Shown one piece after another: positions 57,939 to 64,000 of a stretch of DNA of 64,000 bases (position 1 is the stretch's first letter; the number at the start of each line of letters is the position of its first letter). The notes under the pieces were generated by a model that made no database searches, was not told the origin of the DNA, and saw nothing but the letters and a program-made list of their open reading frames with translations. The stretch is taken from NCBI GenBank assembly GCA_950022295.1, contig OX465598.1:341633324-341697323 (forward strand), in the 5' to 3' direction. Source of the stretch: Bromus sterilis. Taxonomy: Eukaryota > Streptophyta > Magnoliopsida > Poales > Poaceae. A program made the translations under genes and the position numbers.

Positions 57939-60804
57939 TTAAACCCCCATTTTTGCTCCGTTTGGAGTTGGCGTGCGAACCACTGGGCTCGGCCCATTTG
58001 CCTTAGCGCAGCAGGGGGGCAGCAGCAGTGGGCTGCTGTTCGAAACCGGCCCAAGTGGCCTGGACTCCCCGTTTATTTTTTTTTATTTTTTATTTAGTCT
58101 TTTCTTTTCTGTTTTAATTCATTTAGGATTTGAATTTCAAATTCAAATCTGTTTTTGCCCAAGTTTTCAAACAGAGGCATCCCATATATCAATTTGGGGT
58201 AGTTTGAGCTACTGATTGCAGTAGTGATACTCATTTTTTCATCTGACCCCTTCTAAATATTGGAGTTGTGTCATTTTGCAAATAAACCCCCTGTTGCTTT
58301 TATTTCATTTTGGAAATTGGTTCAACTTGCAAATTGCCCATATCATATATGATTTTTGGGTAGTTTTGCACAAGGAGTTGCATGGTGATAATGTTTTCAT
58401 CAACTGAACCTTTTCAAAATTCATGAGGTGCAATTTTGCACTCAGCCCCCTGAACTTCAGTTGAATTTGCAACTGCTTTTGCAAATTCAAATGGAGGCAT
58501 GTCATATATGTTTTGGGGTGTTTTTCTACAAGGATTTCAGCAGTGATGTTTTATTGTTGAGTTGAGCATTTTCTTTTAGACAAGGTGTGATCACCTGGTC
58601 CAGAAGCTTCAGGTCTGTCTGTCTACAACACCTCAGCTTCAGTGCATCTGAGATGTTGTTCATCTGATCTTGCCAAGGCAGTTCCATCCTATCCTTTCTT
58701 CAGTCAGCCTTAACATATTGTCATGTGCTATGTGGCTGACCTCCCGCAATTGTCGCACCTTCACAAGTGTCAATTTCACCGACACTACTCCGTCTCCGGA
58801 ATCATTGTTTTACTTTCATGTTAATTAAATTCCTGTAATGCTTTGTTGTTCATGTCATGCTATCATTCTATTTACACCTAAGTTAAGGCTCAGACCAAAG
58901 CCATCACATGTAAATAAATTGCATATGAAAGTGATGACTTGTCGTCATCACCTTCATTTAAACTTGCCTAGACAGGGTCATATCATGTAAATAAAACCTG
59001 ATCATGCCATCCTTGTTTGAGTTACTGCAGTCGCTTACTTGTGTGCCTTTTCCTGCCGGTACCTTACGTTAGCACCTGAGACCGCCGAGGAGACTTACGT
59101 GGAGCTGTCCGACACCGAGCCCGAGGGTACCGTGAGTGCTGCTACGACTACCTTACCAGGCAAGGGGGAGATCTGTGTCATTACTTTATAACTTTCTGCT
59201 CATGCCTAGTTGTAGATCTAGAACGTTATTGCTTGATCCTATCTACATATTATGCCATGTTTAAACCCATACAGCCATGATCCCCACATACCAGCAAACC
59301 ATTGTTCTGCTAAGTTACCGCTGCTCAGCCATTGCTTAGTATGGATAGAAAACTTGCTGCTTACCTTATATAATTATGGTTGGGATATCATGCTATAAAA
59401 GAAGTTGGTTGATATTTATTATTGTTAAATGATGTTAATTTATATTCGACGAAAGGTGGAAGGCTGGACTATTCTCGTCTAGTGCTTTGTTCCATTTGAG
59501 TCACCTAGGACCCGAGTTCCGGGTATTGTGTTTCTTGACGAGCGTGCCTAATCGTGTGTGGGGTTTATGGGGCCCCCTTGTCTTACCTACCTAGCTTCAT
59601 ACATTCTAGTGGTGGCCCAAGCTGATTTACATTTGCAACGTGTGTGTGCTGGTTGGATCCCCAGTTGTTTCCAAACCAAACCAGGGCCAGGAGGACATAG
59701 TTTCTTGGCTGGCCCAAGACTGACCGGCGAGGGCCCGGTCCCCATGTGAGGCTTCACCGGTAACCCAAACCCTGTTGATACGGAAGAGGCCGATCCGAGA
59801 GCGTGGCCAGCTCCCGGATTGGATGTCGACTCCCCGGGGGCCACCCGGATATGTGTGTTGTTAGTTAGAGGGACTCTGACGTTCCGGAGTTTCAGGCGCT
59901 TACCTAGCCAAGTGGAAACCGGGCGTACATGCGACGTCTATCATGGACAGTTGGTACACCCCTGCAGGGTAAATCTTTTTCGAAAAGCCGTGTCCGCGGT
60001 TATGGACTACTTGAGACCTACTCCTTGTTCATAGAATAACATCAATGTAATCATGCTATAAAACTTGACAAACCGTGTGTGTGCCTTGGTTGTCTTTCTT
60101 CGTCCAGGGGGACCGAGAGAGAAACGAGGTTGTGTTATGCTTGCGTAAGTAGGCGGATAGCTGACTTACGACACGTTGTCACCGCAACTTCTTGGATCTC
60201 CTCTTTATTCTGATAGAACGTGTAGCCACCATATATGCTAGTACGGCTGCAAACTGTCTTTACCTTTACCTTACCTGTAGCGTTAGTTATTCCGTAATGA
60301 TATGTTCTCACCCCCGTTTACTTTTCCGCTTTTACCGCTTTGCCTGATCGGCCGCTGCAGTGGACTACTACCTCGACCCCAGCACTGGACGACACTTCGT
60401 GGAGGTGCCCCCGGAGGATGACTACGAGTACGACTACTCCGACCAGTAGGATCCTTAGTTGGGCTCAGACGATCCGTGGGTGGACTTATGTGTAGCCCTC
60501 TCTAGGGCAATTTGGTTCTTGATCGTACCCGGTCCATGTCTTGCTTCCGCTTGATGTACTGATGACATGTATTCATGTGAATGTTATATATATTCTGGAC
60601 AGTGGCGTTGTATGCCCTGTTCTATTATCTCTATATATGTATTTCCCTTTTCTTGTAGAGTTGTGTTTTTATACCTGTTGTCGAGAATCCGGCAGCGACA
60701 CGAGTGCGAGTGTCGTGCGCCGGTGGCGTTTGATGCGCTTCTAACTCCGACCGGACGCGAAAGCGACTAGTTAGAGTTAGTACCGCATCGGGGGCCTTAC
60801 AACT

Positions 60805-60816
60805 TGGTATCAGAGC
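60805..60816 (+). promoter_or_regulatory. Primer-binding site of G (tRNA-Met type)
   Basis: TGGTATCAGAGC, three bases after the LTR; canonical. Confidence 0.92.
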
Positions 60817-61489
60817 AGGACTGACTGTAGGACCCTTTACTGGCCGAAGTTGAGTCTAGAAACTATTTTGGTAGTTATATAAGGAAAAATTTCAGAGAGT
60901 AGGACTTCTTTCTGTTTTCTCCTTATCCCACCCTCCCACCCCTTTTTCCGTGAGGAAGTGAAACGATGTTTTGTCTCTACAACTTATCCCCTTTCAAAAC
61001 AATCTAGGTTCTCGTTTACATGAGACTCCGATTCCTCTATAATGTTTTGCTAGCGACGAGATGTGTTGGCGTCTTTGAGACCACTGAGCCGCCACTTGGG
61101 GTTGACTGCTCTACCTCGCTTACGGCGTACCCCAGGTGAACCGTCCATACAGGATTGGCGGGCATCCTATGGTAATATGGATGTGGTGTCTTTCCCCTAT
61201 GGACGACCGTGATGGCGGGCCGCTCAGGGCAGATGTCCCATTGTGCAGGTTTCCAACCGCTCGTATATATATTGTTGTGTGCTCGCTAGCACATTATTAT
61301 ATTTGATTCGGATGTTCTTGGTTTGGGAATTCCAGTAGCACCTAGTTATCGACTTTCCGGGTTAACCTTGGTGGAATTTCAGCCTTCGGCTTTCTCATAC
61401 CTCATGAGGAAGTTTTGTTGTCAATTTTGCCTTAACTCTGGTTACTTCAATGATTCGTTCATGTTCTCATAAGTGTTCCTGTATACAGG
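60817..61489 (+). other. Leader of G between PBS and gag
   Basis: About 670 bp with no coding frame. Its first part matches the leader of the short element at 16809. Packaging signals are expected here. Confidence 0.8.
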
Positions 61490-64000
61490 ATGCCAAGAGC
61501 GAACATGCCGCCGCCAGAGAACCCTATCCTTGGGGAGGCTGTAGCTGCAGTGGCTCAGGGCACAGCTGCGATCCTTCAGTTGCTGCAGAACCAGGGTGCT
61601 CAGAGGAATGATCGACCACAGTACACCACACTGCAGCAGTTTCTTGCGATCAGCCCTCCCAGGTTCTCCGAGGCTCGAGACCCGCTGGAGGCGGATGACT
61701 GGATTGCAGAGATCAAGAAGCACTTCAAGGCCAACTCCGTCAGACCCGTCGACTACGTCACCTTCGCCTCCTTCCAGCTCCAGGGTGCTGCAGGCAGTTG
61801 GTTCTCGACGTACAAGGAGAACAAAGGAGAGACAGAGATCACGTGGGATGACTTCGTCAAGGATTTCAGAGCTGCTCATATTCCCAGTGGACTGATTGAG
61901 AGGAAGCGCGAGGAGTTCTTAGCTCTGAGGCAGGGGGACAGGTCTGTGCAGGAGTATAACCTGGCCTTCGTCAGGCTTGCCAGGTACGCTCCAGAGGAGG
62001 TCTCGTCAGAGGCCAAGCGCATTGCCAGGTTCTGCGGTGGTCTTGCCCCGGACATCAAGTATGCGCTCACCTTGTCCACGCCGAGCCTGTTCTCAGAGTT
62101 CGTCGACCAGGCTATCAGACAGGAGTCAGCTGAGGCAGAGCGTTCCGCAGAGAAGAGGAAGCAGAGAGAGCACAGTTCAGCAGTGATGATCCACAAGAAG
62201 GCCAAGTCCTGGGTTCCAGAGTCACAGCCTCAGCAGCAGCGTCAGCAGTTCCAGCAGAGGGGGGCAGTTGTCCGCACTTTTGCCCGCCCTCCCGTCCCAG
62301 TGCAGCACGGACCTCGCTCTACTCCACCACACGCGAGGCCGCCTGCTCCACAGGGCCAGCCCAGGCCAGAGATCACGTGCTTCAAGTGTGGCAAGCCGGG
62401 CCACAAGTCTCCGCAGTGCACCGACCCTCGTTACGCCAGGCTGCCTCCGCCTCCACCTCGCTCTACACCGAGCAACGCGATGGTGCGGGCCCAGCCACGA
62501 GTGCTCAGGGTGAACAACGTGACTGTGGCAGAGGCTCAGCAGTCGTCCGAGATTGTGCTTGGTAGGTTGCTTGTATGTTCAGTTCCAGCTTCAGTGTTGT
62601 TTGATTCCGGAGCTTCCCACTCTTTTGTCTCAAGAGCTTTCGTTGAGCGTGCCGAGCTACACCCTCAGCGTTTGTCTCAGCAGTTGTCTATTGTTTCTCC
62701 GGGTTCCAAGACAAACTCCACTGCTTTTGTTCCAGATGTGGAGATCTCTATCCAGGGTGCTATCCTTTCAGCATCAACAATAGTCTTGACCCGTTCAGAC
62801 ATTGATGTCATCTTGGGCATGGATTGGCTTGTCAAGTACAAGGCCAAGATTGATTGCCCGTCCAAGACCGTGTTGCTGACGCACGATTCAGGCGCAGAGA
62901 TTTGGTACACTTGTGGCTCGACAGCAGGATCAGCACAGTTGTACGCTCTGAACGCTGGAGTTGCTCCATTGATCGAGGAGGTCAGAGTTGTTCGAGAGTT
63001 TCCAGATGTCTTTCCAGAGGAGTTGCCAGGTATTCCACCCGTGCGTGCTATTGAGTTCGTGATCGAGCTAGAACCTGGTACACAGCCGATATCTCGGCAG
63101 CCTTACAAGATGTGTCCGGAAGAGCTGATTGAGTTGAAAGAGCAGTTGGTGAAGCTTGAGAAGGATGGGCTCATTCGTCCGAGCACTTCCCCTTGGGGTG
63201 CCCCGTGTCTTTTTGTGAAGAAGAAAGATGGTACTAGTCGGTTGGTTCAAGACTACCGTGGTATCAACAAGAAGACGATCAAAAATAAATACCCTTTGCC
63301 CAACATCAATGACTTGTTCGAACAGTTGCATGGAGCAAAGGTGTTTTCAAAGCTTGATCTAAAGATGGGGTACCATCAGATCCGTGTCCGTGAGGAGGAC
63401 ATTCCTAAGACAGCCTTCCGCACTCGATATGGCCTGTACGAGTTTACGGTCATGACGTTTGGTTTTTCAAACGCACCTCCGACGTTCATGAGGGCCATGA
63501 ACTATCTCTTCCAAGAGTGGCTAGACGTGTTCGTACTCCTCTACCTCGACGACATCCTTGTCTTTTCTAAGTCAGAGGCTGAGCATGAGGAGCATCTCAG
63601 ATTGGTGTTGCAGAAGTTGAGAGATCACCAGTTTTATGCCAAGTTTTCCAAGTGTGAATTCTGGATGAACAAGGTCAACTTTCTTGGCCATGTCATTTCC
63701 TCAGAGGGCATTGCTGTTGACCCAGACAGAGTCCGGACGATTCAAGATTGGACTCCGCCGGAAAATGTCAAGCAGTTGAGGAGTTTTCTCGGACTTGCCA
63801 GCTATTGCAGGAAGTTTGTCGAGAATTTCTCCAAGATAGCAAAGCCGATGACCGAGCTGTTGTGCAAGGGCAAGAAGTACGTTTGGTCACAGGCTTGCCA
63901 GGCAGCTTTTGATGAGTTGAAGATAAGGCTGACCACAGCTCCGATCCTTACGCCGCCAGATGAGTCACAACCGTTTCAGGTGTTCTGTGATGCTTCGTTG
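61490..64000 (+). CDS. gag-pol: Gag-pol polyprotein of G (open at window end)
   Basis: A single frame of 837 codons from ATG at 61490 to the last base, with no stop or frame change; its true end is beyond the window. It encodes Gag (about residues 1-290) with a zinc knuckle C297-C300-H305-C310 of the CX2CX4HX4C type that binds RNA. The aspartic protease has LFDSGASHSF with catalytic D372, plus ILGMDWL. Reverse transcriptase covers about 520-700: GYHQIR, FGFSNAPPTFM and YLDD at 685-688. Connection helices follow, then the beginning of RNase H with FCDAS at about 832. All catalytic residues that can be checked are present. RLVQDYRG and MTFGFSNAPP deviate slightly from the usual RLCVDYR and MPFGL. 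Integrase and chromodomain are expected next. Confidence 0.96.
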   Translation, partial: MPRANMPPPENPILGEAVAAVAQGTAAILQLLQNQGAQRNDRPQYTTLQQFLAISPPRFSEARDPLEADDWIAEIKKHFKANSVRPVDYVTFASFQLQGAAGSWFSTYKENKGETEITWDDFVKDFRAAHIPSGLIERKREEFLALRQGDRSVQEYNLAFVRLARYAPEEVSSEAKRIARFCGGLAPDIKYALTLSTPSLFSEFVDQAIRQESAEAERSAEKRKQREHSSAVMIHKKAKSWVPESQPQQQRQQFQQRGAVVRTFARPPVPVQHGPRSTPPHARPPAPQGQPRPEITCFKCGKPGHKSPQCTDPRYARLPPPPPRSTPSNAMVRAQPRVLRVNNVTVAEAQQSSEIVLGRLLVCSVPASVLFDSGASHSFVSRAFVERAELHPQRLSQQLSIVSPGSKTNSTAFVPDVEISIQGAILSASTIVLTRSDIDVILGMDWLVKYKAKIDCPSKTVLLTHDSGAEIWYTCGSTAGSAQLYALNAGVAPLIEEVRVVREFPDVFPEELPGIPPVRAIEFVIELEPGTQPISRQPYKMCPEELIELKEQLVKLEKDGLIRPSTSPWGAPCLFVKKKDGTSRLVQDYRGINKKTIKNKYPLPNINDLFEQLHGAKVFSKLDLKMGYHQIRVREEDIPKTAFRTRYGLYEFTVMTFGFSNAPPTFMRAMNYLFQEWLDVFVLLYLDDILVFSKSEAEHEEHLRLVLQKLRDHQFYAKFSKCEFWMNKVNFLGHVISSEGIAVDPDRVRTIQDWTPPENVKQLRSFLGLASYCRKFVENFSKIAKPMTELLCKGKKYVWSQACQAAFDELKIRLTTAPILTPPDESQPFQVFCDASL

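Larger units (their letters stand above)
56069..60801 (+). repeat. 5' LTR of G (4733 bp)
   Basis: TGTAACAGCCCACATG...GGGGCCTTACA. TATA box CTATAAGAG at 56949-56957, then a GC-rich leader to about 57800, a tRNA-shaped element at 57866-57938, and AT-rich sequence after. The end region is shared with H and the short LTR element. No strong gene is contained; the open frames in 56780-57700 come from GC richness. Confidence 0.88.
56069..64000 (+). mobile_element. Gypsy-type LTR retrotransposon G with 4.7 kb LTR and open gag-pol
   Basis: 5' LTR 56069-60801, PBS 60805-60816, leader to 61489, gag-pol from 61490 to the window end. It is inserted in D; the left target bases are ATAAG (56064-56068). Long LTR, Met-type PBS, and a single gag-protease-RT frame suggest the Tekay-like chromovirus lineage. 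The integrase and chromodomain that would prove it lie outside the window. Confidence 0.92.

Overview
The window is grass genomic DNA, almost certainly Triticeae (wheat, Aegilops or barley group). The strongest marker is a 1.8 kb LTR at 12514-14323 whose ends match the BARE1/Angela/WIS copia family, followed by that family's gag start. Nested Gypsy elements, Stowaway MITEs, Helitron-like ends and a single intron-bearing gene fit an intergenic-rich Triticeae chromosome arm. Element boundaries were placed by reading TG...CA ends, primer-binding sites (PBS), polypurine tracts (PPT) and target-site duplications (TSD). Family names other than BARE1/Angela/WIS are deliberately left open.

Left nest (1-14323, all minus strand). 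A truncated BARE1-type copia element (10726-14323) has its gag interrupted by a Gypsy LTR, called A (1-973 plus 10387-10725). A is in turn split by a complete 9.4 kb Gypsy element, B (974-10381, TSD TGGCC). B carries a decayed gag-protease and an Athila-like extra ORF but no reverse transcriptase.

Gene island (14324-33558). This holds a Stowaway MITE, a short LTR element with almost no internal region (16255-17916), a YUCCA-type flavin monooxygenase pseudogene (19636-21216, minus), two Helitron-like 3' ends, decayed repeats, a second MITE, and the only gene that looks functional: a four-exon p24-delta cargo-receptor gene (27508-29863, minus). Its upstream flank has TGGGCT motifs and then decayed repeats. 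An unidentified coding remnant ends where element C inserted.

Right nest (33559-64000). Gypsy element C (plus, same LTR family as A) is cut in its early pol region by element D (minus). D has received three insertions: E, a complete element of D's own family (39697-50550); F, a small non-autonomous element (50594-53823, TSD ATGCG); and G, a plus-strand Gypsy element with a 4.7 kb LTR and a gag-pol frame still open at the window end. E contains a 3.4 kb solo LTR, H (TSD GCACG).

The most unusual signal is a 26-bp palindrome (9-bp arms, 8-nt loop) found 48-50 bp upstream of the TATA box in LTRs of A, B, C, D and E. Another copy lies inside B, ahead of its extra ORF. Other points of interest are internal copies of the polypurine tract in B, D, E and F, a tRNA-shaped Pol III promoter inside the G LTR, and filler DNA with telomere repeats in one LTR.
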